Notes: generated by a model not told the origin, from the letters alone. Shown: positions 36,075 through 44,049, numbered from the stretch's first letter. The stretch: DNA of 64,000 bases from Bacteroidota bacterium (GCA_018267915.1 JAFDXN010000025.1:372001-436000); one strand, 5' to 3'. A program made the numbers and translations.

Positions 36075-36848
36075 TTATTGCTCGTAAGTAAACATGTACG
36101 GTATGTTGTTGATAATAGTTGTGGCAGGGGCGGAGGAGTTGGCCGCAGCCGTGGTGATCGACAAATTCGCCAGATCATTGAGCCGGATGCCGTTGAACAG
36201 TTTGTTGTAATCGATTGTTAGATGAATGTATTCTTCAATGTCTTTTTTAAAGCTGTATACCGGACTATGATCAGGCAGATCCACTTCTTTGTACGCAGTT
36301 GTGGTGCCCAGCTTATAGGAGAATGGTTTCATCTGAGCTTCTGTTCCCATGGCATTAGTGGTGGTGTCAATGGTGCCACTGAAAAGCAGGTAGATGTAAC
36401 CGCCAGGTTGGGAGGTAGCATTGTACCACATTTCCGAATGGTTGAGGTCTGTATTTGCAGAGGCGTCCAGCGAATTAGTCGCATCGTCGAGTCCTACGTG
36501 GAAGCGTACCGATTTATAAGTGCCGACCGGAACTTTACCTAATGAGTATGTCTCTACTTCCTGCGTTTTAAGGATGACGCGCCCGGGAATATCATAGGTA
36601 TTGCCATCTGTTTTGATAAGTTGAATGTGTGAAATATAGAGCTGCGTAACTGTGGCTGAAATTTTGCGACCTACGCTTGTTTCGTAAACCTCACCATAGC
36701 TCTCAACCTCGTTGGTATCGAGATTAGTGTGAAGGTGCAAATATAGATTGGTGCTGTCCACCGGAGTTATAGAACCGGGATCATGTTTTTTGCACGAGGT
36801 ATTAAATATCATTATTGCCGCGATCAGCAGCATGCAAAGTTGCTTCAT
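36075..36848 (-). CDS. MbnP-like lipoprotein (copy 2)
   Basis: Lipoprotein of about 257 residues (MKQLCMLLIAAIMIFNT then SCKK) with the MbnP layout: LYLHLHTNLDT early, YISHIQLIKTDGNTYD near 80, SVRFHVGLDDATNS near 125, EMWYNATSQPGGYIYLLFSG near 155. It has diverged from copy 1 and lacks its W-D-W-N-T-G-Y stretch, keeping W-Y-N. The start at 36848 is chosen for the leader. Likely copper binding, perhaps without the Trp modification; unproven. Confidence 0.75.
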   Translation of the reverse strand: MKQLCMLLIAAIMIFNTSCKKHDPGSITPVDSTNLYLHLHTNLDTNEVESYGEVYETSVGRKISATVTQLYISHIQLIKTDGNTYDIPGRVILKTQEVETYSLGKVPVGTYKSVRFHVGLDDATNSLDASANTDLNHSEMWYNATSQPGGYIYLLFSGTIDTTTNAMGTEAQMKPFSYKLGTTTAYKEVDLPDHSPVYSFKKDIEEYIHLTIDYNKLFNGIRLNDLANLSITTAAANSSAPATTIINNIPYMFTYEQ

Positions 36849-36970
36849 GTTTAATATAGTTTTTTGTTTTAAAATAGTCCGGCTTATGCAATGCAGGTGA
36901 GATTGCATAAGCATTGCTTACGAAGTATTAGTCGGCAAGAGCGGAAATCGATACCACTATGGGCTATACA

Positions 36971-37357
36971 CTAACAAAAATCTGAGGGAGGATGGAAAAT
37001 ACTCAGCGGGAAAAGACGGTCGTGCATGTGTTGCATGCGCGGATTGTGCTGCTTTAATATCGAAGCAAAATGTTCGGGTAAATAAAAGCTTTGCGAGGGG
37101 ATGAATTCGGCTATCTCGATCTTTGTGAGCTTGCAGGGCGCTTGCTTACTATTGGCCTCATTGCCATCTTCTGCTTTTTTCAGCTGCTTGCGTAAGTAGC
37201 ATTTACCACAGCACTTCATTTGTGGTTTATCGCGATTTTCGCAAAGGTTTTTTGCGATGTACTCTTTATTGAGTTCATACCAGCCAATGATGGCCATCTT
37301 CACCATAGTCTGGAAGCTAAGGCTGAACATGATCAGTATGGCGATAACCGTGCGCAC
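36971..37357 (-). CDS. Cys-rich small membrane-anchored protein
   Basis: Protein of 128 residues from a GTG start. An N-terminal helix (VIAILIMFSLSFQTMV) is followed by YELNKEYIAKNLCENRDKP and then MKCCGKCYLRKQLKKAED, a four-Cys cluster (with the earlier Cys) that could bind metal. A further Cys and a His-rich stretch (KQHNPRMQHMHDRL) follow. I have no firm family name; proteins of this shape recur upstream of metal or TonB systems in Bacteroidota. It is the first gene of the copper-like operon. Confidence 0.6.
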   Translation of the reverse strand: MRTVIAILIMFSLSFQTMVKMAIIGWYELNKEYIAKNLCENRDKPQMKCCGKCYLRKQLKKAEDGNEANSKQAPCKLTKIEIAEFIPSQSFYLPEHFASILKQHNPRMQHMHDRLFPLSIFHPPSDFC

Positions 37358-37473
37358 AGTGTAAAATTAATGAAGAAACGCTAACTGATGAGACGATTTT
37401 CGTCATCATTTCCTTTTGTGCGAAGGATGGCGTACCAATGTGTTGGCAGTTAGCCATTTAAGTGGAATAAAAA

Positions 37474-37496
37474 AAGGCCGCTCCCGGAGCGGCCTT
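37474..37496 (-). terminator. intrinsic terminator of the lipoprotein gene at 37518
   Basis: A 10-bp stem AAGGCCGCTC/GAGCGGCCTT with a 3-base loop, followed by T-runs on the minus strand. Confidence 0.8.
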
Positions 37497-37517
37497 AAAA
37501 GAATATCAATAGCAAGA

Positions 37518-38219
37518 TTACCTGATCAGGCTAAAGTTGCAATAAGTAGTAATGTTAGTAGTGCTTGTCTGGCTGAAGTCAACGTGAATAACGTTGTTAG
37601 TGAAAGTGCCTGAACCGGAAACCTGGATACCGTTAGGCAGCAGTTGGTTAGGGATGGTCAATGTGCTGTTAGCGCAGTTGATGTCAGCATATACCTGGTA
37701 AGGCATGTCAGCAAAGTTTGTGAACACGATCCTGTTAGCAGCAGCAGTAGAGGTAGTCACATTATCAGTGTACTGATAGTTAGTGTTGTTACCGCAACCT
37801 GTGGTGCCCTGGCTCCAGAAGCCGAGAACGCCGCAATTAGCAGGAGTTAAGATGTGCAGGTTGAAAGTGTAAGTCCTGTCACCAGTCTGAGAGCCATGAG
37901 CTATCAGTTTGATAGAGTAGTTACCCGGAACGCCGTAGTGGTCAGTAAATACAACAGTAGCGTTGTAGTTAGGTGTACCGCTTGTAGGGTTAAGATCGGC
38001 GGTTACCCCTGCAGGTAAACCCCAGATAGATAAAGTAACCATTTCCTGTATTGGGCCTGAATACTGTACTGTCAGGGCAAGCTGGTCGTCCTGTCCTTGC
38101 TGAATGGTTACATCATGGAGACCATTAACAATGTAGGTTGTAGGATTGCTATTAGTACTTTTCCTACAAGCTGAAAATGCAACGCAAAGCAGCGCAAATA
38201 GTAGATAAGCTTTTCTCAT
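37518..38219 (-). CDS. lipoprotein of unknown function
   Basis: Protein of 233 residues with a lipoprotein leader (MRKAYLLFALLCVAFSA then CRKS). The first half looks like an immunoglobulin-like domain with a PGNYSIKLIAHG strand, similar to domains that precede cell-surface binding modules. The second half has four Cys (NCGVLGFW, GCGNN, NCANS, YCNF) that could form disulfides. Family not recognised. It is followed by a strong terminator and has a 411-base gene-free stretch upstream. Confidence 0.6.
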   Translation of the reverse strand: MRKAYLLFALLCVAFSACRKSTNSNPTTYIVNGLHDVTIQQGQDDQLALTVQYSGPIQEMVTLSIWGLPAGVTADLNPTSGTPNYNATVVFTDHYGVPGNYSIKLIAHGSQTGDRTYTFNLHILTPANCGVLGFWSQGTTGCGNNTNYQYTDNVTTSTAAANRIVFTNFADMPYQVYADINCANSTLTIPNQLLPNGIQVSGSGTFTNNVIHVDFSQTSTTNITTYCNFSLIR

Positions 38220-38586
38220 AAAGTTGTTTTTAAATAATTATCGGCGTTAAAAATAATATTCTCATTCCTTACTTGCAACAAAATCCGCTACTTCTTTCGT
38301 AAAAATAATAGAATTAGCGAAAAAAAGAAAAGTGCAGGGTAAAATTCAGGCGATTACCAGGGTGAAATGAGGCCTGTTATTCACTGAGAGACCTCACTGT
38401 AAAGGTTTTTAGCTTAATGTAAGCCTTTAGTGCGCCCCCATATTATAAATAATCTGCGCACGTCATTAGGATTTTGGGAGAAGCATCCACAATACTTTTC
38501 AAGTCACAGGTCTGCATCAATAGGCAGAGGATATGGACACAGGCTAACGATAATAGGCGCATAAAATAAACCAATAGGGAAAATAC

Positions 38587-38598
38587 ATGTACGTACAT
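38587..38598. promoter_or_regulatory. palindromic site ATGTACGTACAT at the yceI promoter
   Basis: Perfect 12-base palindrome directly adjoining the -7 box. A bound regulator here would block or alter yceI transcription. Confidence 0.45.
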
Positions 38599-38605
38599 AC
38601 ATTTG
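38598..38605 (+). promoter_or_regulatory. putative -7 box of the yceI-family gene
   Basis: TACATTTG, matching TAnnTTTG, 26 bases before the start codon. Confidence 0.5.
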
Positions 38606-38631
38606 CTGAAAAGAATCAAAACGACTAGAAG

Positions 38632-39255
38632 ATGAAACAAATCATGTTGGCAGCTACAGCTGCACTGTTGATGATCGCCGGAAATGCGGCAGCAAAGAAA
38701 TCGCCCGAAAAGACACCGAAAAGTGTCGCCACGAAATGGAAAGCCGACGTAACCCATTCAAGCGTCAAATTCACGGTAACCCACTTAACAGTTTCCGAAG
38801 TAGAAGGCAAATTCAAGGTATTTAACGGAACAATAGACGCTCAGACAGCAGATTTCAACAATGCAAAAGTGGAATTTAGCGTAGATGTAAATAGTATCAA
38901 TACCGATGATGAAAACAGGGACAAACATCTGAAAAGCGACGATTTCTTTAATGCGGAAAAATTTCCGGCTATGCGATTTACAAGTACAGCGTTTCGTAAG
39001 GTAAAAGGGAATATTTATTACCTTGAAGGTAACCTGACTATAAGGGACGTAACAAAAAAGGCAAAGTTCGCGGTGTTATATGGCGGCACGGTGAAGGACC
39101 CCTACGGCAATATAAAAGCCGGTTTCAAGGCCACCAGCAAAATAAGCCGTAAAGAATATGGGCTGAAATGGAATAAGCTGACCGAGATGGGGGGTGCCGT
39201 GGTAGGCGATGAAGTGAACATTATTTTGAACATCGAATTCGCTAAACAGCAGTAA
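38632..39255 (+). CDS. YceI family periplasmic protein
   Basis: Protein of 207 residues with a signal peptide (MKQIMLAATAALLMIAGNAAA). The YceI lipocalin-like barrel is clear: WKADVTHSSVKFTVTHLTVS near residue 36, SINTDDENRDKHLKSDDFFN near 88, then FTSTAFRKVKGNIYYLEGNL, IRDVTKKAKF near 135, and ISRKEYGLKWNK near 170. Relatives bind isoprenoid lipids or amides. Linked here to a promoter with an adjacent palindrome and its own terminator. Monocistronic. Confidence 0.93.
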   Translation: MKQIMLAATAALLMIAGNAAAKKSPEKTPKSVATKWKADVTHSSVKFTVTHLTVSEVEGKFKVFNGTIDAQTADFNNAKVEFSVDVNSINTDDENRDKHLKSDDFFNAEKFPAMRFTSTAFRKVKGNIYYLEGNLTIRDVTKKAKFAVLYGGTVKDPYGNIKAGFKATSKISRKEYGLKWNKLTEMGGAVVGDEVNIILNIEFAKQQ

Positions 39256-39281
39256 CAGGAATAGTTAAGTTGACACCCGTA

Positions 39282-39306
39282 AGACCCGCAGACCGCGGGT
39301 CTTTTT
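39282..39306 (+). terminator. terminator of the yceI-family gene
   Basis: A 7-bp AGACCCG/CGGGTCT stem with a 7-base loop, followed by a T-run of 4-5. Confidence 0.7.
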
Positions 39307-39338
39307 ATTAATAAAACCGGCATAAGTGGTAATTTTCG

Positions 39339-39346
39339 TACCTTTG
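39339..39346 (+). promoter_or_regulatory. putative -7 box of the small HTH gene
   Basis: TACCTTTG, matching TAnnTTTG, 15 bases before the ATG. Confidence 0.5.
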
Positions 39347-39361
39347 CACAAAGTTTGACTT

Positions 39362-39595
39362 ATGAGCGACAAAAGAAAAGTGTTTAACAAAGCTAAAGAG
39401 CTCCATTACAAACTTGGCGGTGATAAAGCACAGGTGCCGGTTACGAGGATCGCCAATGAGCTGTCGCTGAGCTACGACGAGGTAAAAGAGCACCTTGCTA
39501 TGCTCAAAACCCTCCGACTCATAAAATACCACGACGAGACAACGCAGGAGGCCGTACAGGTGACCAAAGTAGGTCTTTCCACTAAAGTAGGTTAA
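39362..39595 (+). CDS. small winged-helix-like DNA-binding protein
   Basis: Protein of 77 residues. The order helix-helix-turn-helix followed by a wing-like strand pair is suggested by VTRIANELSLSYDEVKEHLAM (helix-turn-helix) and then LRLIKYHDETTQEAVQVTKVG (wing). No ligand domain. It is likely a regulator or nucleoid-type protein. Its own promoter box lies 15 bases upstream. Confidence 0.65.
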   Translation: MSDKRKVFNKAKELHYKLGGDKAQVPVTRIANELSLSYDEVKEHLAMLKTLRLIKYHDETTQEAVQVTKVGLSTKVG

Positions 39596-39675
39596 GCCAA
39601 GGGCTTTTAAATCCGCTGCCACAATTACTCTAAGGTAAACTGAGCGATAGCTCCATGGGCAGGTGCAATCCAGAG

Positions 39676-40371
39676 CTATCTTATAGCCTGCGGTATGCCC
39701 TCAAACACCGGTTTGGCATTAAAATAAAATCCGCCTATCTGGTCCGAATTGGTTGCGATGCCGAGATAACTACAGTTATTGCCGGCCAGCTGGGCGCTAC
39801 CTTCATATTGGTAGCCCAGCATTTTGATCATTGCATATTCATCGGGGAGAGATATAACGTGAAAGGCAGTTTCTTTGTGGAGGCCATCGCCGGTGGAAAG
39901 TATGGTGAGTGCGATCTTCCTGATTTTCTCAAGGTATACGTTTTGCGTAGTACTATCGCCAAGCTCTTTGCTGGCTATGTAAACAAGATTCAGTTTTTTG
40001 AGGTCAAACGGAAACTTTTCGAGATAATTTTTGCTTTCTTGCACGATATTGCGCAGATCTTCCGTGTGTAGCTCATCCTGGGAAAATATCTTCCTGATAT
40101 TTTCATCCTCGATCTCAAAGCCTGTTAAGGGGTTGTACTGCTTCTGCAACGGGTAGCCATAATATAACATGGCATATTCCCTGAGGCTAAGCGTGGTGTC
40201 GTTATTATGATAGCGCTGCATTAGCTTAGGGTAATAAAAGGCTGAATTCGGGTCGTGTGTCATCTCATTTATTGAGGCATAATCGGGCACTTTATAATCA
40301 TCGTCATCGCCCTGGGCGAAAAGCGCAACCGGCAAAAGGAAAAGAGCCAAAAGAAATATCGTCCTGCACAT
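39676..40371 (-). CDS. DUF4919 family secreted protein
   Basis: Protein of 231 residues with a signal peptide (MCRTIFLLALFLLPVALFAQ), then an acidic start (GDDDDYKVPDY). The segments FYYPKLMQRYHNNDTTLSLREYAMLYYGY and FPFDLKKLNLVYIASKELGD are typical of DUF4919. Function unknown; periplasmic or surface. Stands alone and faces left. Confidence 0.75.
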   Translation of the reverse strand: MCRTIFLLALFLLPVALFAQGDDDDYKVPDYASINEMTHDPNSAFYYPKLMQRYHNNDTTLSLREYAMLYYGYPLQKQYNPLTGFEIEDENIRKIFSQDELHTEDLRNIVQESKNYLEKFPFDLKKLNLVYIASKELGDSTTQNVYLEKIRKIALTILSTGDGLHKETAFHVISLPDEYAMIKMLGYQYEGSAQLAGNNCSYLGIATNSDQIGGFYFNAKPVFEGIPQAIR

Positions 40372-40484
40372 AAAACCATTCTTTAAACATTAACAATCTC
40401 AATACCGTCCTATCTACATAACGTAAACTCGCCGGTTTTGGATATGTGGTAAAATACCTTGCCATGGAATATAATGTTCCTTCT

Positions 40485-40492
40485 TACTTTTG
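40485..40492 (+). promoter_or_regulatory. putative -7 box of the GNAT-like gene
   Basis: TACTTTTG, matching TAnnTTTG, only 5 bases before the preferred ATG at 40498, again implying a leaderless mRNA. Confidence 0.5.
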
Positions 40493-40497
40493 GTGGG

Positions 40498-40776
40498 ATG
40501 AACGTGGTTAACAATAAAAAGGACTTCAGGTATGAGATAGCGCTGGAAAGCGGTGAATATGCCTACTTGCAATACAGGTGGCTAAAGGGGAACATGGTGT
40601 TAATGCACACGTTCGTACCTAAAGAAGACAGGGGAAAAGGTTATGCGACCGTGATCGTTAAGGCAGTTTTTGAAAGCCTGCGGCAGAAAGGTTTAAGGGC
40701 AGTTGTATACTGCCCATTTGTTGCCAAATACCTGGAGACTCACCATGAGTATGATGACGTAGTGATACGGGCTTAG
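40498..40776 (+). CDS. YidJ/YjdJ-type GNAT acetyltransferase-like protein
   Basis: Small protein of 92 residues with the short GNAT form: ALESGEYAYLQYRW, then MLMHTFVPKEDRGKGYATVIVKAVF-like (seen as FVPKEDRGKGYATVIVK), the acetyl-CoA loop. The C-terminal half AVVYCPFVAKYLETHHEYDDVV is conserved in the YidJ group. The start at 40498 fits the family length; a longer start at 40459 is possible. It overlaps the convergent repressor gene by 4 bases. Confidence 0.8.
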   Translation: MNVVNNKKDFRYEIALESGEYAYLQYRWLKGNMVLMHTFVPKEDRGKGYATVIVKAVFESLRQKGLRAVVYCPFVAKYLETHHEYDDVVIRA

Positions 40777-41594
40777 TTATCGTTCTCGTCAGACAGTTTC
40801 TTTTTCATTTCCAGAATATCCAGTTCCAGGTCGGCAAGGCGGTGATAGACCTCAGCCGGTTCACTGAAATCGCTGCTGATGCGCAGGCGGCCGTACCATA
40901 TTTCGATCACGTCTTCCGGGTTTATCTCCAACGTAGGATAATCATGACGGTGAAGTACAGTGTCCGATTTCAGGTATATTTTACCGCGTTCTTTGATACG
41001 GTTCAGCACCCGTTTTACGGTGATACCCCCTCTGTGCACAACTACATGTACCCTGTTGTCGCGTATGTCGTCGAGCGTATCGACCCATTCGCCTATAATG
41101 CGATCGCCATGCAGGATATTTGGGGCCATCGATACACCTTCTACCTCGAACATGCGATAAGTAGCATTGTTCAAGCCCGGGAGCCGGAAAGTGGGCAGAG
41201 TCTCCATATATTCCGGATCGCCATAACCTAACAGATAGCCGGCTCTGGCCTTTACAGGTACGTATAATATATTATCCTCGCCGCTGCTATCTACTGTTAC
41301 TACCTGCGGCACCCCGAGATTAGGGGTATGGAGGGCCACCACTTTAGCGTCATATCCCTGATTTTTAACAAGGGTCAGGCCATCTTTTTCCAGATTGTTT
41401 GACAATATCTGGTCCACCGATATGTCAAAGTATTTGGCAAATGTGGATAAGGTTTCCAGGCTGGGTTCACTAACACCCGCCTCATAATTAGCAATAGTGG
41501 TTCTTCCGATATTAACCTCTGAGCTAAGCGCATCTTGGGTTTTCCCCGCTTTTTTCCTAAGGAATTTCAAGTTTTGGGCAAAATAGATCATCAT
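40773..41594 (-). CDS. XRE-type repressor with S24 (LexA/CI-like) C-terminal domain
   Basis: Protein of 273 residues. Residues 8-65 are an XRE helix-turn-helix (FLRKKAGKTQDALSSEVNIG, then RTTIANYEAGVSEPS). The C-terminal half is a LexA/CI-type peptidase domain: self-cleavage site near ARAGYLLGYGD, catalytic Ser in EGVSMAPN and Lys in ITVKRV. It should repress divergent genes and be inactivated by RecA-dependent cleavage on DNA damage. The A/T-rich intergenic region contains repeated motifs that could be its operators. It faces away from the MuB-like gene, as phage repressors do. Confidence 0.85.
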   Translation of the reverse strand: MMIYFAQNLKFLRKKAGKTQDALSSEVNIGRTTIANYEAGVSEPSLETLSTFAKYFDISVDQILSNNLEKDGLTLVKNQGYDAKVVALHTPNLGVPQVVTVDSSGEDNILYVPVKARAGYLLGYGDPEYMETLPTFRLPGLNNATYRMFEVEGVSMAPNILHGDRIIGEWVDTLDDIRDNRVHVVVHRGGITVKRVLNRIKERGKIYLKSDTVLHRHDYPTLEINPEDVIEIWYGRLRISSDFSEPAEVYHRLADLELDILEMKKKLSDENDN

Positions 41595-41617
41595 AGACTA
41601 AAATTATTTTTTCCACA

Positions 41618-41681
41618 AAATTTGTATTTGTCAAAAAAATTGGAATAAATTTGTGTTGAAATTGATGGTTTTGACATCAAA
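41618..41681. promoter_or_regulatory. candidate repressor operators upstream of the MuB-like gene
   Basis: Related motifs are repeated in the divergent spacer: AAATTTGTATTTGTCAAA at 41618, AAATTTGTGTTGAAA at 41647, and the inverted repeat TTTGACATCAAA at 41670. Such repeats suit binding of the neighbouring repressor. No classical -10 was identified with confidence. Confidence 0.45.
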
Positions 41682-41760
41682 GGTAACAACAAAAAAGTAA
41701 TAATGCCAAAAAAATTGTCGTAAACATATAAACAGTATACAAAAAAATAAACCGAGAGCT

Positions 41761-42651
41761 ATGAAGCAGTATCAGAAGGAACAAGTACGGGAAGCATTAA
41801 TTAGGTATATGGCCGGATTTGCAACACAAAGAGCAGCAGCAAGGAGCCTGCAGGGCATCAGCCCTTCAATGCTATCGCTGGTAAAAAATAAACGCTGGCA
41901 AAGCATAAGCGATATACAATGGCAGCAATTGGCAAAGCAGGTGGGCTTTTACAGCGGCAATGAATGGCAGGCGGCGGACACCAGCGCACACCTGCTGCTG
42001 CGCATCTTGTTTAATGATGCGCAGTATAATGCTATGGCATATGCTGTAGCGATGGGCAGCGGTATGGGCAAAACCTTCTCAGCCATGCGTTATACGCGTG
42101 AGAATGATTATGCACATCATGTGGCCTGCACTGAAGATATGAATAGGAAGACATTTCTGCAGGCACTTGCCAAAAGTCTGGAGTTACCTGTTGCGCACAC
42201 AGTGGAGGAAATGATGGGAGATATTATTAATACACTAAAAGGCAATGACGAGCTGCTGCTGGTACTCGATGATGCGCAAAAGTTAAAAGACCGTGTGCTA
42301 CAGTTTGCAGCCACCCTATACAGGCACCTGGCAGGGCGTTGCGGTATAGTGCTGCTGGGCAATGATGAACTACGCATGCGTATAGTGGAAGGCGTGCGAC
42401 TGAACAAAGAAGGCTATGAAGACATTTATAAAAATATAGGCCGCCGCTTTATAACACTGGGAAGGCTTAATGAAAAAGATGTGGCGCTGGTGTGCAGGGC
42501 CAATGGCCTGCACAATGACGGCAGCATTGCCTGTATAACAGATGCCTGCGGCAGCAACCTGCACTATGCCACAAAAATGATCAACGAATACCTGACAAAA
42601 AATAACACCCACAGCATAATTAATGAACCAGCTAAAAAAGAATTATTATGA
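41761..42651 (+). CDS. MuB-like AAA+ ATPase
   Basis: Protein of 296 residues. An N-terminal helix-turn-helix (MKQYQKEQVREALIRYMAGF then SPSMLSLVKNKRW) is followed by an AAA+ core: Walker A GSGMGKT at residues 99-105 and Walker B LLLVLDDAQ near 165. This domain order matches MuB, which delivers target DNA to the MuA transposase. Length is similar to MuB (about 310). Its transposase is missing, so it may be decaying or have been kept for another role. It overlaps the next gene by 4 bases. Confidence 0.8.
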   Translation: MKQYQKEQVREALIRYMAGFATQRAAARSLQGISPSMLSLVKNKRWQSISDIQWQQLAKQVGFYSGNEWQAADTSAHLLLRILFNDAQYNAMAYAVAMGSGMGKTFSAMRYTRENDYAHHVACTEDMNRKTFLQALAKSLELPVAHTVEEMMGDIINTLKGNDELLLVLDDAQKLKDRVLQFAATLYRHLAGRCGIVLLGNDELRMRIVEGVRLNKEGYEDIYKNIGRRFITLGRLNEKDVALVCRANGLHNDGSIACITDACGSNLHYATKMINEYLTKNNTHSIINEPAKKELL

Positions 42652-43073
42652 GCTTAGCAACACAGATCAGTACAGCGCGGTATATAGGCCGCGTAGCCGA
42701 ACAGAAGATCAACACTAACACAGGAATGCGCATTAGCCTCATGCTCTTCCCCCGAGATGCAGAAAGGGAAAAACCGGAACATATGCTGCGCCTGATAGCG
42801 AATGCACTGAGCGCCGACTTTGAAGAGTTTAAAGCCAAAACGCGCAAGCGCGATATAGTGGAACTGCGCTTTATAGGGGCACTGCTGCTGCGGAGGTTTT
42901 ATCCGCAGGTAACGCTGAAACAGATCGGCTTGCTCTTTGGAGGGCAAGACCATACCTCGGTTATAAATGGGATAAGCCGCGCCTATGACCTGCTTGAGAC
43001 CAATGACATTATTTTTTGCACCAAATACAATAAAGCGTTAAACACTGTGAACCTATGGCTAAAAGAGCAATAA
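42648..43073 (+). CDS. stand-alone DnaA domain IV protein
   Basis: Protein of 141 residues. Residues about 64-115 match the C-terminal DNA-binding domain of DnaA: TRKRDIVELRFIGALLLRRF then LKQIGLLFGGQDHTSVINGI, where GGxDHTSV contacts the DnaA box. The AAA+ and other DnaA domains are absent. It sits between MuB and an unknown gene in the phage block. It may bind DnaA boxes and regulate phage or host replication; this is inference. Confidence 0.85.
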   Translation: MSLATQISTARYIGRVAEQKINTNTGMRISLMLFPRDAEREKPEHMLRLIANALSADFEEFKAKTRKRDIVELRFIGALLLRRFYPQVTLKQIGLLFGGQDHTSVINGISRAYDLLETNDIIFCTKYNKALNTVNLWLKEQ

Positions 43074-43411
43074 GAGTAGGCCTCCGACTCAACTATGAAC
43101 GACTGGATGCGATGTATAAAGCCTGCAGCAGCATGGCTGAAGATTTTACTCCGACAGAGGAGCATGAATATTTGCTGCTCACACACCTGCTGGAGATGAA
43201 AAGAAAAATGGAAGCCATGCTGCTGCGCAACCAGGGCTTATATACCCTGAACCTGACAGCGCCGGAGGCCCTCGCCTTTAAACAGGTATGGGAGATATGC
43301 GGGCGCTACCAGGACCGGTATACACAAGTAGTAGTAGGCAGCCTGGTGAAAAAAGTGACGGAAATGAATGCAGATAAAATTGCAGAGCCCCGTAAAAAAA
43401 TAACAAAGTAA
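43055..43411 (+). CDS. unknown protein of the Mu-like block
   Basis: Protein of 118 residues, mostly helical, with charged and leucine-rich segments (EHEYLLLTHLLEMKRKMEAML) and a basic C-terminus (EPRKKITK). It overlaps the DnaA-domain gene by 19 bases, so they are one operon. Not recognised. Confidence 0.6.
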   Translation: MAKRAIRVGLRLNYERLDAMYKACSSMAEDFTPTEEHEYLLLTHLLEMKRKMEAMLLRNQGLYTLNLTAPEALAFKQVWEICGRYQDRYTQVVVGSLVKKVTEMNADKIAEPRKKITK

Positions 43412-43758
43412 CAAACGACGACTATTATTCTATACGTCTTAATATAATGGCACGATTTTCAAAAACCTTAAAAAAGGTGCGGAACCGTTAAAAAATTGAG
43501 GAAACCGCCACAATTAAGACGAGATAAAAGTGAAGACAGACTATGAACAAGAAACAAATAAAACACGATATGCTGCTCAATTTTATGATGCATTCGCATA
43601 CGGCAAAAAAGCAAAGACGGAAGCCCGCCCTTGTAAACCTGCTACAAAAACTTATTGTAATAGTATTACCATGATCGTCCCTGTGGCATGGTTTTTAATC
43701 ACTGTGTAATGCGCTTACCGCCCGGTAAGCAGATTTTCGAACGATATAAATTAAGCTT
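43412..43758. other. gene-poor stretch in the Mu-like block
   Basis: Between two phage genes. It holds the weak small frame at 43543-43674 and a hairpin GCTTACC-GCCC-GGTAAGC near 43711-43728 just before the DUF4406 gene. Nothing else is seen. Confidence 0.4.
43543..43674 (+). CDS. possible small basic peptide
   Basis: A 43-residue frame starting MNKKQIKHDMLLNFMM, basic and with a hydrophobic end (LLQKLIVIVLP). It lies in the phage block, following an A/T-rich region. No homology is claimed and it may be a chance frame. Confidence 0.25.
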   Translation: MNKKQIKHDMLLNFMMHSHTAKKQRRKPALVNLLQKLIVIVLP

Positions 43759-44049
43759 ATGAGCAAGACAGTTTTTGTAGCCGGAAAAGTATCTGGACTC
43801 CCCGAAAACCAGGTACGTGATAAATTTGAACGTGCAGCTGCCGAATTAGAGGCTCAAGGTTATGTAGTGCTCAGCCCTATAAATGCTGATGATAGGGAAA
43901 CCGATTGGGAAGGCACACTACGCAACAGTATAAAGACCATGCTAAATTGCGATGAAGTACACTTACTGCCTTGCTGGCAGGAAAGCCGCGGCGCGCAACT
44001 GGAGCGTGACATTGCTCTCAGGCTTGGCATGAACGTAGTGTATCATTAA
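43759..44049 (+). CDS. DUF4406 (nucleoside deoxyribosyltransferase-like) protein
   Basis: Protein of 96 residues with the DUF4406 fold: VFVAGKVSGLPENQVRDKFE, then a Rossmann-like strand YVVLSPINADD, and the final CWQESRGAQLERDIALRLGM, where S-R-G-A-x-x-E resembles the 2-deoxyribosyltransferase active site. Such genes are frequent in phages of Bacteroidota. Probable nucleoside-phosphate handling. Followed by a terminator. Confidence 0.8.
   Translation: MSKTVFVAGKVSGLPENQVRDKFERAAAELEAQGYVVLSPINADDRETDWEGTLRNSIKTMLNCDEVHLLPCWQESRGAQLERDIALRLGMNVVYH

Larger units (their letters stand above)
38220..38631. other. gene-free stretch before yceI
   Basis: No convincing reading frame in 412 bases. 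The left part is A/T-rich. The right end holds the perfect palindrome ATGTACGTACAT (38587-38598) overlapping a TACATTTG box. Nothing else is recognised. Confidence 0.5.
40773..44049. mobile_element. remnant of a Mu-like prophage early region
   Basis: This block has the gene order of a transposable (Mu-type) phage left end: repressor facing left, then MuB-like ATPase, a DnaA-domain protein, an unknown protein and DUF4406 facing right. The gap between repressor and MuB is only 166 bases, so the MuA transposase normally found there is absent. Ends of the element (terminal repeats) were not found. Host-type genes resume after 44.1 kb, and phage late-gene remnants reappear at 52.8 kb. Confidence 0.6.

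Noticed and set aside
38443..38757. Minus-strand frame of 104 codons across the yceI promoter
   Set aside because: It overlaps the start of yceI, has no family resemblance and covers the promoter and palindrome.
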